From the NCBI GenBank assembly GCA_030159075.1, contig BROG01000041.1, forward strand, positions 558,001-622,000: a DNA stretch of 64,000 nt, given 5' to 3'. The stretch's first letter is position 1, and each line of letters opens with the position of its first letter. A program made the position numbers and the translations under genes. Positions 24,396-37,613 of this stretch are shown here, one piece after another. Under the pieces are notes generated by a model, which was not told where the DNA came from, ran no database searches, and saw nothing but the letters and a program-made list of their open reading frames with translations. This DNA comes from Atrina japonica (Eukaryota > Mollusca > Bivalvia > Pterioida > Pinnidae).

Positions 24396-24867
24396 CACAT
24401 GTGCGTGGGTACATTTCAGGCATGATAGTAAAATCTCCTGGCCAAGCCATAAACTGTTAAAATAAAATAGATAAAGTTACTCCAACAGATTATCTTGAAT
24501 GACATTTCCTATTTGCAAAAGCATTTTTTCTATATGTATTTAATTTTGAATGCTGTTAGGAGATGCAAAAATAATGTAAAAATGCCGACTGTGAAATGTT
24601 TACCGAGGTTGAAAATACATTGCTGTTTTGATAGTGAGCAAGAAAAGTATTTGGTTTTTTCAAAACATTTTAACCCCTCCTATAAAAAAGTTCAAACATC
24701 AAATACATTTCAGATAGATGAAAAGGAAAGAGTTATGTTGAAAGAAACATTTTGCTGCTGTTTTATATCAGTTTTTGGTCATTTTTCATTTAGGAACAAG
24801 TATAGTAGCCATAAGTCTTTTCCAATTATATCTACTTATTTAGCAGTTTTGATGGACTTTTATATTT
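23390..24867. other. AT-rich intron with (GT)n and C runs
   Basis: Holds a (GT)n run at 24367-24395 and C runs near 24198-24208 and 24273-24281. The 154-codon frame at 24495-24959, the longest in the window, is built of AT-rich codons, runs into the poly-T repeat array at its 3' end and has no recognisable domain, so I do not call it a gene. Confidence 0.55.
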
Positions 24868-25035
24868 CTTTAAAGGCTATTTTTGCTTTTTTTTTTAATA
24901 GACCTTTAAATCTCTTTAAAGGCTTTTTTTGCTTCTTTTTTTTTTTAATAGACCTTTAAATCTCTTTAAAGGCTATTTTTACTTCTTTTTTTTTTAATAG
25001 ACCTTTAAATCTCTTTAAAGGCTATTTTTGCTTTT
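24868..25035 (+). repeat. 46-50 base tandem array with internal palindrome
   Basis: Three and a half units of CTTTAAAGGCTATTTTTGCT, a variable T run, then AATAGACCTTTAAATCT. Starts at 24868, 24914, 24964 and 25013 give spacings of 46, 50 and 49; the difference is mainly in T-run length. At each junction CCTTTAAA and TTTAAAGG form a short inverted repeat. Confidence 0.9.
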
Positions 25036-25051
25036 GTACAAATGTGAAAAG

Positions 25052-25320
25052 TCACATCTGCAGTAACACCAAGGCCAAGCTCACATCTTTTGTTAGAATG
25101 AGGCCTAGCTCACATCTTTAGTTAGAATGAGGCCTACCTCACATCTCTTGTTAGAATGAGGCCTAGCTCACATCTTTAGTTAGAATGAGGCCAAGCTCAC
25201 GTCTTTAATGAGACTGAGGCCAAGCTCACGTCTTTAGTTAGACTGAGGCATAGCTCACATCTGTGTTAGACTGCGGCATAGCCCATATCTAGAGTCCGAG
25301 CAAGGCATAGCTCACATCAG
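25052..25320 (+). repeat. 29-base tandem array
   Basis: About nine units of GAGGCCTAGCTCACATCTTT followed by AGTTAGAAT. TCACAT/TCACGT recurs every 29 bases (25081, 25110, 25139, 25168, 25197, 25226). Divergence increases towards the 3' end. It lies almost directly after the preceding array without related sequence. Confidence 0.92.
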
Positions 25321-25779
25321 CAGTAATCAGTTGCCATACCAACCTCATATTTAACCTCTGAATAAAGGATGTATATAGTAACAGGTCAAAGACTGTCCTT
25401 GACATTAAAGTAGAATTACCATATGCAGCCTTTTGAATATTTTTTGGAGGAGGAGGGGAAAGTCACCAGCAAAAAAAAAGGATACCTTAACTCTGTGTGT
25501 ACCGGTAGATAGAAATCAGCAAATTTATTTCCTTAATAGCAGAGAAAGTATCTGACAAATTGCACTGCCATTGCAACCTTCTCATTCATACATGATATCA
25601 GAATAATTTGATTATCAAAACTAGACCTTACATATAAATCTAGTCAGGAATAAAAGTTTTATAAGAGTTGGAACAGACTTTGGCCATTGTGATTGTATTG
25701 AATGATTGTGTAGTTATAAAAATGCCTGATTTGTGTTGTGTACTATTGTGCATCAAACATGGCATAATTGCTACAGGAG

Positions 25780-26940
25780 TAACTTACTTATGACTTTCTG
25801 GAGCTTACTCTAAACTAATGATGGTTCTACTGTAACTTACCATGATGGTTCTACTGTAACTTATGACATTCTGGAGCTTACTCTAAACTAATGATGGTTC
25901 TTCTACTGTAACTTACCATGATGGTTCTACTGTAACTTACCATGATGGTTCTACTGTAACTTACCATGATGGTTCTACTGTAACTTATGACATTCTGGAG
26001 CTTACTCTAAACTAATGATGGTTCTACTGTAACTTACCATGATGGTTCTACTGTAACTTATGACATTCTGGAGCTTACTCTAAACTAATGGTGGTTCTAC
26101 TGTAACTTACCATGATGGTTCTACTGTAATTTATGACATTCTGGAGCTTACTCTAAACTAATGGTGGTTCTACTGTAACTTACCATGATGGTTCTACTGT
26201 AATTTATGACTTTCTGGAGCTAACTCTAAACTAATGGTGGTTCTACTGTAACTTACCATGATGGTTCTACTGTAATTTATGACTTTCTGGAGCTAACTCT
26301 AAACTAATGGTGGTTCTACTGTAACTTACCATGATGGTTCTACTGTAATTTATGACTTTCTGGAGCTTACTCTAAACTAATGATGGTTCTACTGTAACTT
26401 ACCATGATGGTTCTACTGTAATTTATGACATTCTGGAGCTTACTCTAAACTAATGATGATTGTTCTACTGTAACTTACCATTCTGGTTCTCTAAACTGTG
26501 ATTTTCTATTACATTCTGGAGCTTACTTCTGAGCTTACTCTAAACTAATGATTGTTCTACTGTAACTTACCATGATGGTTCTACTGTAATTTATGACATT
26601 CTGGAGCTTACTCTAAACTAATGGTGGTTCTACTGTAACTTACCATGATGGTTCTACTGTAATTTATGACATTCTGGAGCTTACTCTAAACTAATGGTGT
26701 TTCTACTGTAACTTACCATGATGGTTCTACTGTAACTTATGACATTCTGGAGCTTACTCTAAACTAATGATGGTTCTACTGTAACTTACCATGATGGTTC
26801 TACTGTAAATTATGACTTTCTGGAGCTTACTATGTAAAAATAATTATGTTTATTCTGTAACTTATGACTTTCTGAAGCTTACCACTGTAAACTTATGATG
26901 GTTCTACCTTAACTTATCCTGACTTTCTAGAGCTTATAAA
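25780..26940 (+). repeat. Long 73-base tandem array with 24-base subrepeat
   Basis: Units read TCTGGAGCTTACTCTAAACT, AATGATGGTTCTACTGTAAC, TTACCATGATGGTTCTACTG, TAATTTATGACAT. The TCTGGAG block recurs at 25797, 25870, 25994, 26067, 26140, 26213 and 26286, a spacing of 73 except one of 124. The longer unit has extra copies of the internal 24-mer GATGGTTCTACTGTAACTTA+CCAT. About 14 units in total; the last 100 bases are badly decayed. Confidence 0.95.
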
Positions 26941-29900
26941 CCTCAAACACATGACACGGATGTATAGAAAAGTAAGGAGAGGTTTATCCCTCCACACATC
27001 TGTCCAGTGGTCTGTTGTAAGAAAAAAAAAAGATCAGAATAAAATATATGATGTCGGTGTACAGATGTGAGCTCTGCAGACAAGCAAAATCTTGGAGAAA
27101 ATGATCATGTTTACTTATTTTTATAGAAAATATTGTGATATGCATATCTATTTACACAGTTGCTACACCCTGGTGATAGTTCTTCAGTAGCTCTGGCCAC
27201 AATCCTTTCGTATTTTCTATTTATAGATTAGTCAGTTAACTATTAAACTATATTACAGATCTGTACAGACCTTCTGTTCCTTCATTTCAGAGATCTCTTT
27301 AGACATTTATGTTTCCATTATCGATAATTTAGGTTTATGTAAAGTACAAATAATTCAAGTCACAGAATCTGATGTCAAATGAGAGTTAATGGCTGTTAAA
27401 GAGAAAGATCTTATATTTCAATAAAAACTTTCATAAACCACCTGTAATTGTTTCCTTTTTAGCGTTGCTATATTATTCCATTATATAGTCAGATAATATT
27501 AATCAACACTGCAAATTTTACAAATCATTTCTGTCAACTAATTTAGCCATATTTTTGTCAACATATTTCTTCATATACGATGCTCAAGCCGTTTAGAACA
27601 CCTGTGAAAAATTGAGTAACTGTTAGAAATATTTTTGCCTGGCAATTAAAACATACCTTTTCCATTAACCTGTCTGTTTTCTCATGGGTGTGGTGTGAGA
27701 TAGCCAACTGAAACAGATTTCTAACAGATATAAAATGGATGTTAAATGTCTACTGTCTTGGTACCATTACAAGAACTTGAAAACGTCAGTGACAGGAAAA
27801 CATTATTTAAGTTTTTTTTATCATTAAAATAACCTATGTCTGCTGATAATAACCAGTGCAACAAATGCCATTCTTGGAGATAAACTCTGTCCACAAGTTG
27901 TAATAAAAACATACAGGTTGCAAGTTAAATCTTACCTGTTTGTATATACAAAGATATGACAGTGGAAAGGATATCTAGAAATCTAATTTTATGTTCAGAA
28001 AAATAATTTTCATGATTATCTCCCTTGGATTTTGAAGGTTTTTTTTTTTTTTTTTGAAGATTTTTGATGGGTCTACAGGTATGGTTTTGTTAGGTAACTG
28101 GAGAGTTTTCTACAATGAATGAAATATAAAAATTTGATAATTGAAAAAACTGGAGTGTGACATAAACATCAATAAAACAAAACAAATGAAATGAGAAAGG
28201 TAAACCATATATTTTCTTTTGTAATAAACTCACATGAGAGAGAGAGATAGAGATACAGAGAGAGAAAGAGCGACACCCACAGAAGGAGGAGACCTACTTT
28301 TCTAGCATAAACACAGGTGTAGAAAAATAAATAAGATAGTTTTATAGGAGGCAAGTTTTTGGTAATCTTGTGGAATGTTGTGATTTTTAAGTATTTACAG
28401 GTAGAAGGCTGTTTCTCATTATCCGAGTATTTATTATTTTATACGGAAAGCCCCTCTTTATCATCCAGGAATGGACAGATTCTTTGTTTTTCTGTTACCT
28501 GTGTTTGTTGATAAAACATGAAAATAGTGTACACAATCAAATAATAGACAGATAAGAGCTTCAAGATATTCTAAATGTGAATCTTTAGTTTATTAAAGAA
28601 GTAATTCACATTTTTGCCAGCGCTTTGAAATATTTCTCTGCAGTAAATTGTATTAGATTATTTTATTCCGCTGTAAATGAACCAGCGGCTGTAACCTTAC
28701 TAGGTCCCTTCTTACATAAACTATAATCATAGCATTATCCTAGAGGCATCATAACCAGTTATAACATTGGTAGTCATCTACTTACAGTCATTTCAGGTCA
28801 CGTGGGATCAACTATTTCTTGAAAAAAAAAATGCCTGCAGGAAAATGATGTGACTTTATATGTTTCTTTTATTGCGCCAGTGTTAATTCATCCATGATAC
28901 TTCGAGATTTTAATAGATTTTAAAATCTTTTTATCGAGATCATTTCATCTTTTGTTTCATAGACACATCAGTGATATCAGTGAGTTGATAAATTCTTTTT
29001 GTCTATGCACATAAATGGTTGGAAAATATTACTGTGGACGGTTCCCCGTTGGAAATCAATAATTGCACTTTTCCCGTATTTGACCACATGCAGACACCTT
29101 AGTACAAGCCAGAACTTGCTGTTCGATAGATTAATTATCGAAATGAACCTGTCGCTCAATAAGCCTAACATAAAAGCATTATTATGTTCTATCATTGTTT
29201 GCATTATCTTTTCTAGTTTTGTCTGAAGTAAATATTCGACTTCTTTTGAATAAATAAATTGTCATCAGGCGATCAGATGTAAACTTGTCTGTAACGTACA
29301 TGGGAGGTACATTTCCTTAATTATTGTAAGAGGTCAATCATTGGATTGATTTTGTTTTTACCTGTTTCACTTTGATCCACGACTTTAATGTCCATTGCTG
29401 CACAAGTATCTTTGTATTAAGTATCTTTAGTACTATCAAAATCTGAAAAGCTTTTGTTGAAATGGATGTGATAAAAAGTTTATCTTCATCACTTGGCTAA
29501 ATGATTACCTATTAAAGAATTCTTCTGTGTTTCAAATATTTTCATGTTTATAGATGCCCATAAAGAGATGATACTTCATCTGTTCAAAAATAAGAAAAAA
29601 TGTTGTTATGGGAATGTTGTTATGATACTAAGCACATAAAAACCTGGATAGAATCTGTTTCAAATGAGTAAGACTAGGCTTTCATGTAACATCAGATCTA
29701 TAACAAAGGGAGATAATCATTAATCACAGTCTGAGAGCGGAAATATGATCATCTGTATTCTTTACAGTTGTCTGTTTCCCCATGACCTTTTACATATTCC
29801 ATATAATTGTTCGTGTTTAAATGACTATTTTCATGAAGTCTTTTGTGTGTAATTCATTTTATTTCATTTCTAATCTTTAAAATTTCATCATTAAATGTGT

Positions 29901-31233
29901 AGAAGTTGGAAGTTTTAGAAATTTGTATTGATTTGTCTATATGCAGGATTAATGTCATCAGCACTCGGCCAATACAATTTTATTTTCATCATATCTTTCT
30001 ATTAATGTTTCAAACACTTAATTGCTAATTAGTCAAATTGATATCATTCTGCGGTTCTCTTTTTCTGTTTGTTTCTCAGACACTTGAATAAAAATAATTT
30101 GAAATTGGATGCCATTTCTTTGTACTTGCCGATCTCCACACCTTGATATCCTTTACACAATTAGAGATTTTTACACTCTGCATGAAACTGCTATTGAAAG
30201 TTTCCTAATGAAGGTCTAATTGGTGTTTGTAGCCATTAGTTTATTATCGGAGGTGATAGGATTTTCTACAGATGTTTGCTGGGAAATTAAAAATCAGATT
30301 ATCCCTTTTATTGAAAATTTTGCCTTATCTGTGGTCTTTGGGGACTGCTGTGACCAACCAAGTTTGATGTGCTCAGAATTTAACAATGACCTAGCGAGAA
30401 TTACCAGACAGATTCCTGGAATAATATTTGATACAAAACATATTGATCATGGTTATAATTGTCAGTCGGAATCTTGACTTTCTCGTATATACTTCTTTGT
30501 ATGCTTATCATTCCAATTAGACTATATCTCGGTGTGTACTGAGTAAATATCAGACTTTATTGTCAGTTCCCATGGGAACACTGTTTTGTTGAGTTTAAGA
30601 TGATATTCATATTTTATCTTGTCAGTAGGAATTCTTACACAAGCTAATATGTTCAAATAAATTAGGGTTACTTCAGGGAGGTCATAGATGACTCTCCTTA
30701 TTAAAAGTTTAAATATTTGCTTTTGAATAAGTCTATTTGAAAATTTTCTTTTTAACTGGGAGTTCAGTATGGAATTTTAGACAAAACTAAATGATGTTAT
30801 ATTTCTCAAGGCAATTTTCCTCCAGGCACTTCCATCTCTCAGACCTCAGTTCTATAAATGAAAATCATGTAGTTTAATTGCTAAACTCTTATTGGTTCCT
30901 GAATGTTGTAGATTTTAGTATAAGTATTAAGATCATCACATCAAATTTGTCTTGAAGACATAATTTGATTCTATAAATGTCCAGCAAGGGGAGGGCGTAT
31001 CTAGCTGTTTGGACCAAAAGCATCTTTAGAAAATATCAAAATTTCTGTGTGATACATCTAGAAAATTCCATATCAACTTGTCAACCACTATGGTCAAATT
31101 TATACTTATCCAGAGCAATAAAATAGTATAGTCCTCGTTCATACTTTAGGAGTGAACAAGTTCATATTGAATACAAGTTCATTGTAAAATTAGATTTCTA
31201 AATCATACACCTAAATCATAACAATAGTCTGTA
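26941..31233. other. AT-rich intron, nothing firm
   Basis: Contains a T run near 28039-28056 and an irregular GA run near 28235-28270. Frames at 28977-29226 (both strands) and 30220-30477 (+) are of 75-85 codons without domain features or convincing flanking splice sites. Confidence 0.45.
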
Positions 31234-31282
31234 CCATTCTTTGAAATGGATGAGTCCAAATGTGGCTACAGGGGTAGATGGG
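31234..31282 (-). repeat. Half copy of group C MITE-like element
   Basis: CCATTCTTTGAAATGGATGA, then GTCCAAATGTGGCTACAGGG, then GTAGATGGG followed by TTAA is the reverse complement of the left quarter of the element at 13216-13421. Only one terminus remains. Confidence 0.7.
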
Positions 31283-31769
31283 TTAAATATAATTATTTGT
31301 CAACTTAATCACCTATATATTGTTTAACACTTATAAATCTAAACTCTTCTAGTAGACTTCTGTGTATAAATGATCGTATAATCTGTCCAGTGGTTACAGC
31401 AGCGGATAAATTATGAAAATGAATTATGACGACAGTAGTTCATGGTGTCAGTTTCAGTCTATAATTAGTGTAAGATCACAGTTTCTCATTCATATATTTT
31501 GAAGTCAACCAGCATGAAGATGACCGACCCCTTTAGGACTGATAGGTCATTGCTTTATTGCTAAATACAAACACAATTTATATATGTAGGTCCAGTTACT
31601 TAAGATAAAGAAAGGATTGGGGGTGATGGGTTGGTGGACACTTGTCTAGTACAATGCTTGCTTCCTATGTAAGAGGTTTGGATTTAATGTCAGAGACTTT
31701 AGAATAGGTGGTAACTAGTCTAACTGATAACAGATACATGCTATCAAAATGTATGTTTTTATTTTTTGT

Positions 31770-32075
31770 TTGTTTGTTGTTTACACCCTGCCAAGAATTT
31801 TTTTTACATATATGAAGTTGCTTTATTTGAAGTGCCACAAATTTTGACCTCTGCTATGGACCAACACAAATGCAGTGAGGTTTTTTTCTTCTGTGCCACA
31901 CCTGCCATGACATGGGACCTCGGATTTAAGTCACAACCAAAAGACTTTCACTTTGTGTATAGAGGGTTCCGCGAAGGCACAGTCACTTCCATTTTCAAAG
32001 TCATTGGGACAATCTAGTGCCAAGATTCGAATCCAAAACTTTCTGCTTGTGAGTTGAATGTTTTACCAGTTCTAT
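31770..32075 (-). mobile_element. Probable tRNA-derived SINE, second type
   Basis: On the - strand a tRNA-like head (AACTGGTAAAACATTCAACT, then GTTTTGGATTCGAATCTTGG, B box at 32024-32034) is followed by about 230 bases of non-tRNA body and ends with an A/C-rich tail of AACAAACAAACAAAAAATA type at the left. The body differs from the SINEs at 21932 and 44491. No clean target-site duplication was found. Two open frames overlap it (31766-32017 + and 32014-32277 -); they look incidental. Confidence 0.55.
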
Positions 32076-32975
32076 AATAAAAATGAAAACATAAGCCCAC
32101 TCTCACAAGATACTTCCAAAGGGTAAGTCTATGGGCTCCTACTATTGGCAGACAGATGTACAAGTGCCAGTATGTCCTGCACAGACTAACCAGCACCTGC
32201 TCAAAGTTGGGTTCTTTCCCATAATTCAACAGAACTATCATGATGGACACTGCAAAAAGCTGAATTTGTAACATCAATTTCCAACAGTTAGAATGTTTTC
32301 AAATCTCGCTTTAAAAACTGATCAAAAATGAAAAATAATATATTTTCAGAATAAAAATTGCTTCTATTATTTATTATGAAAATTGTTTTCAACTTGTAAT
32401 TGCTGTTTATGTTTGATGATGTTAGGGGCCTAGGGAAGACATATTATTTTGATGATAGTATACTGTGACTGTGATGAATGTTTCTTCTATTGCTGATATG
32501 GAGTTTGGTTTAATAGAATATAAATCCAAATTAAGCAGACTGTATTCCATCTTTCTGCTTTTACAGATCACTCACACACATTGATATGATCACAAATGAT
32601 CTACAGATCGTTGGTTGACGTGGGCATGTCAGATATTTTTGGCTGGTTAAATGAGTATAATGACCACTAATTTTGATGAGAGCCTGGATTTTAGTATATG
32701 CTAACGTTCCTAGAGTCTTCTCTGTACATCCTGCAGCAAATCTTGTCTTGCTCTGGTAGACTCATTAATCATTTGCCATTAATTGCCTGACCACAACTCA
32801 TTAGGTCAAATATATACAGCATGTTTCTGACAGCAACAGTCTTTACCAATCAGAAAAACAACTTGCCTTTCTCCTCTCAATCATTATAGTGTTAAGCCAA
32901 TGCATGTTACTGCTGTTTTTAAATAATTATCCTGTTTTATAAAGTTTGCTTGTTTATTCAGTGATAATGTTATTA

Positions 32976-33132
32976 CAGTGAAACCTGTCTCCCATATCTA
33001 CCACTCAAATGTGGTCTCTCAAGACAAGGTGGTCTCGCCAGAGGAATTTAATGTAAAGGAATATTTAAGTGATTCTTAATGTGGCCTCACAAGACAGGTG
33101 GTCTCTCGCGAGAGTTTAGACAGGTCTCACTG
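32976..33132 (+). repeat. MITE-like element, group B
   Basis: Inverted ends CAGTGAAACCTGTCTCC and TTTAGACAGGTCTCACTG, each flanked by TA (32974-32975 and 33133-33134). Inside, ATGTGGTCTCTCAAGACAAG and CTCACAAGACAGGTGGTCTC are variants of one block. 157 bases and non-coding; the least damaged copy of the group. Confidence 0.82.
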
Positions 33133-33134
33133 TA

Positions 33135-35051
33135 TGGAGATGAATAGTACTGATTGGAGAGAATTTTTTTTTTTTAAGTCTGTTGAATCGATCAAGTTAA
33201 AAACTGAAGGTTTCTTTTTAAGTGTTATGTATCCGTTGTTTTGTGGTGATGTAGTCTCTACTGATAAACCCATCAGATAGCAGTGATGGACAAAGCATAT
33301 GTGTTCCCTGGCTTATTTTGTGGGACATTAAATTTTGACATTGTAAACAAAAGTTGTCTCATAATTTGTAGCATTCACAGAAAACATACGGAATAATGTT
33401 TAAAAAAATTACAATTTTACCCCTTGTCACTTGATAAAATTAGGAAATTCTTAGGAACATGTTCTTCCTTATCTGTCTAGGGTTACATGTTTCTTTAGAT
33501 AAGAAATGTTTTCACATTAAGTAAGTTAATCTTATAATTTGGTTTACCTTCATCAGTAAAGAGTTTTGAATACCTCATAAAAAATCAGGTTTGTGGTGTG
33601 TGTGTGTGTGTGTAAGGTAGAATGTCCGAACAATCAACAGCTTTATTTTGTAGATTGAAAAACAACAAACAAGTCAATTTTAAGGGACAGGGTAATTAGT
33701 AAAGGTGTGTTTACTGCTGGTGTAAACGAGATAGGTAAAGTAACAGGTAAATAGGGAAATGACAGCTAAATCACAGATGAAAACAAGATATATGAGTAAG
33801 ATCTTCGACAAAAAACTAAAAATCATTTTTATTTACTTTGATATGCCAGATATAAAGACGTCATCCTGTTTGGTTTCAAAGTTACAAAAACGGTTCAGGT
33901 TTGTGGACAGCCTGTCGGACAGACCAAAAGACAAATGAATGCTCCCAGATCTTTAATCCTCAGACATAAAAATGTTACCAGAATGTTCATACACAGATCA
34001 GCCCTCCAGCATATCTGATAGTATACTGATATTGTAGAACAATTGTTATGTTTATTGTAAACATTTATGTATTCTTAAAAACAAACAGTTTTATCTAGTT
34101 TTGCCAAAACTGTTGCAGTATTGTACTTGTTCAGGTTTTTATGATAAATGGCCGATATACAGTGATAGTGTGATAAGTATCACATTAGATTCTGTAAACA
34201 ATATAATATACACTTGGCAAAAGCTATCTTCATTCATCTTCTGAACTGTCACTGCACTAAGCTATATGGTGTAATCATCAAATACATGTATATGAAGTAG
34301 AACCATGCCTACAGAGCACCTCCATAAGGAGACCACCTTACAATGAAGACTATGAATATACAGTCCCTTGAAAATGCATGTATCTTACATAGATACTGTA
34401 TTCCTGGTAATGCTTGCCCCTGGTTTTTTTCGCCCTTTCAGGACAGAAAACATTTTTATCCCATCTTGAATTTGTCCTTAATCACCACAGTCTGGTGGAT
34501 GGCATGTACATCAATGCTTTATTTATTTAGTTGGAAAAGTTTACTTCCATTTTAAATTCGCCCTCTCATCTTAGAGCAAAAACAGCGAAAACTAACCCAA
34601 TGAAAATTCATGTTTATGTTATTCAATAAGTCCAGAACCTTACATAAAGGCCACCTTGCTAATCAGATCAATTTGAGCCAGACCTTGAAACTAACTAATG
34701 TACAAGATAAAGTGGTAATTATATGAAATAGAAACAAAAAGAACAGGTGAAATGTACAGAAGGTAAATCAAATGTTATCAGATTAACTGTGGTCAAGCAT
34801 ATAGCAATTGTCACATATCGTTATCTTAATTATCTTCAGAAGAACTCTTTAGGACTTTAATCAAGATTAATGTGTTACTTCAATTAAATGCTTCTTAATA
34901 CTCCCATCTTTGTGGGCAGTGTAACCTAGATGCACATGCCACTTTATATGTAATAACATAAGATATTTGCTCACATGATTTTTATCACTTTATGATGATT
35001 AAATGATAGCACCATATTGTGGTCCGTCTTTCTTGTAATCGCCATTCCATC
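33135..35051. other. AT-rich intron, remnant repeats only
   Basis: Holds a short (GT)n at about 33596-33612. Stretches near 34297-34345 (GTAGAACCATGCC, then GGAGACCACCTTAC) and 34630-34690 (GGCCACCTTGCTAATCAGAT) resemble decayed group B pieces, and the latter shares ACC(T)-CTAATCAGA-CA with 22355-22385. No element boundaries can be set. Confidence 0.45.
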
Positions 35052-35115
35052 TCTCCCTTTCTCTCTCTGTTAAATCTCTCTCTCTCTCTTTTTATATCTC
35101 TCATAAGTATCTCTC

Positions 35116-35201
<86 letters not shown>
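35052..35201. repeat. (CT)n microsatellite
   Basis: An irregular CT-rich lead (35052-35117) followed by pure CT from about 35118 to 35200. The Leu-Ser frame across it is an artefact. Confidence 0.96.
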
Positions 35202-35204
<3 letters not shown>

Positions 35205-35797
35205 TTCATGACAAGAGATGCTGAAAAATAACTTAGTTATGGGATATTGTAAAAAAAAAAAAATATATAATAAAAAAAGTGAAATAAAAACTACACTGTT
35301 AGACTCTGATTATATCTCATAATCGGTCTACTTGACCTGGTAAAATGCATTCAATAAACTAACTGTAGCAGAATTCAAATAACAAATTGGAAAACATTTT
35401 TTGTACACTTGGGAAAACAATTAAAACAAATCATAGCTACAGTCAACTATACTAAGTATTGAAATTGTTCCTGTGACGATGTGACTTTGTATAGACTCTA
35501 CTTAGTATTCTTATCACTGGACCTCATCTGTTTTCTCACTTGATAAGGGTTCTAAGCTTCCATTTTGTTAATGAAATTATGGCAAAGATCACTCAGATCA
35601 ACACAATGTTTTGGAATAATGTTTGCATATTCAACCAGAATTGTGTATTGTTGTAATTAAGTAGCTCTCATTTGACTGAACACAGATTGCAAAATAAGTA
35701 GGGTGATGTAATGGTAAAATCGTATCTACATTTTGTACTTTACGAGAAGTATTTATACCTGTACATTGATATAGATTGTACAATATGATGAAAGGAA

Positions 35798-35976
35798 CAG
35801 TCAAACTTGTATATGAAGGTCAATCAAGGGAACAGGCAAAACTAGCCTTTATAGATAGGTTGCCTTTATAAAAAGGATTATTAATTATAAAAAAAAGTTA
35901 ACAAAGGCTATGTTTGAATGGCCTATATTTGTAGGTGCCCTTTATACAAAGGTGGCATATAATGCAAGTTTGACTG
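35798..35976 (+). repeat. MITE-like element with CAGTCAAACTTG ends
   Basis: CAGTCAAACTTGTAT at the left and ATGCAAGTTTGACTG at the right are near-perfect inverted repeats, with TA outside the right end only. The interior has inner inverted blocks (GCCTTTATA-TAGG and CCTATATTTG). 179 bases, non-coding. End sequence and size suggest a subgroup of group B. Confidence 0.7.
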
Positions 35977-37613
35977 TAGAAATATTTGATATCACACCTC
36001 CCTGTTCATGTGAAACGGCAACAAATCAATGATGATTACATAATAGAATGAAAAAAATAAAATAAGATATTAATAAAAAAAAATTGACGAAAAATTGTTT
36101 TTTCTTCAGTACAAAAATGAATAAAAATGTACAAGTTTTCAGAAATACTTGGAAATCAACAATTTTATTGGTATTATTTTACTTTCATGATTACTGCTGA
36201 ATTTTATCATACAGAAAAGTCAACTATATTACTATTAGAAGTTATTGGGATTGACAATTTAGATCACCACTACAAAGTTTGAGAAGGGGGGGGGGGGTGT
36301 TATGCTAACTCACCTGTGTTGACATCACTCTTGAATGACATCAATATGAGCAGATTGGTTGAGGTCAGGTTTTTTTTGTTTTTTTTTTTTTTTTGCTGAA
36401 ATGATCCTGATTAGGTGAGGACTTGGTTTATGTTCATTGTTGCTGTGATTAAGAAGATTAGTTCAGGTCAGATAAACTATAAGCAGATATAAATAGCTGC
36501 TCAAGATATATCTATTAGAATACCATTTGGTCAAGTGTTCCTTTAAGAAGCCACCCTCAGGAGATGTAAAATTGCCCAGGACAGCTTAAAGGTACAGTCA
36601 TTTTCATGATGACTTTGTTAAGCTTTTCAAAGTGACCTTTCTTAACAGGTGTCTGTTTAATGTAGGCAGATTTAACACAGACAACATGTGTAAATATCTC
36701 AGATCTACACTGGAAGCAATCATTCCTATACAAGTCAGATATCTGTGAATTAACTTTTGTACAGATGATTTCTGATGTTGTGTTAACATGCAATCGGATC
36801 ATATGTTTTATAGTATTAAGTATTCTCTAGAACTAATCTGTACATTCGGATAGGAAATTCATCATATGCATGCAAAATTAACATACTTCATAGAAAACGA
36901 GTTTGAAATTGTGGAAAAGAATTGGAAATAAATGTGCAATTCAGTGTAAAAGAATAGTTGTTAAGTGGTTTTTGTGATTTTTTCTCCTAACGATTTCCTT
37001 GACTTGAAAATAAAAGTTTTGTTAATTGATCATCTAGTGAAATAATGCATTAGAAATATGGATGTTGATTTGTTTTATTGAAGTAGAAATTTTCCTTACC
37101 AATACAACACATTCTTACATATGATACATTTTAAAGTTTACATGCAGTACTGCCCTTTCAATCAAAGAGTAGTAGAGTTAGCTCCCTTTAAATACTATGT
37201 ATGATTAAGCATAGCTTGAGCACTGTAATAGTATAAATGTTATAGTTATTACAAAGAAAAAAAATTGTCATGAATTAAGATATAGCCTTAGCTCAGCAGT
37301 TGAAAGAGTACATGTCTAAATGATGCAGAACACATCTCTAAATACCTGGTCTGTACATTGCGGTTCCTTCTACTTAGCAAAAAACCAAACTGGCATTAGT
37401 CTTGCCAAGGTACTTAGTATTCTGGTAATCAAGAAACTGACATTGATAATAGTGATGTTCCTATCAAAAAATGATAAATTCTTTAATATGTCTATGAAGC
37501 AGATAATTAAGAGAACCTGAGACTGCCAACAAGGAAATAGGCTTCAGAAACTAAATGAGATAGTATCTGCTTCATTACTTAAAATCTGGTATCTTAGTAT
37601 AAAAATACTTTAT
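35977..37613. other. AT-rich intron; possible tRNA-like fragment
   Basis: Contains a G run at 36286-36297 and a T run near 36370-36394. TAGCCTTAGCTCAGCAGTTG+AAAGAG at 37283-37308 resembles a tRNA A box (TAGCTCAG-TTGG-AGAG) but no B box follows at the right distance, so it is at most a SINE head remnant. Confidence 0.4.

Noticed and set aside
24495..24959. Longest open frame (154 codons)
   Set aside because: AT-driven codons, Phe/Lys-rich, ends in a poly-T repeat array, no domain recognised.
12448..26940. Two arrays share a 73-base period
   Set aside because: The units at 12448-12946 and 25780-26940 have no sequence in common; the equal period appears to be coincidence.
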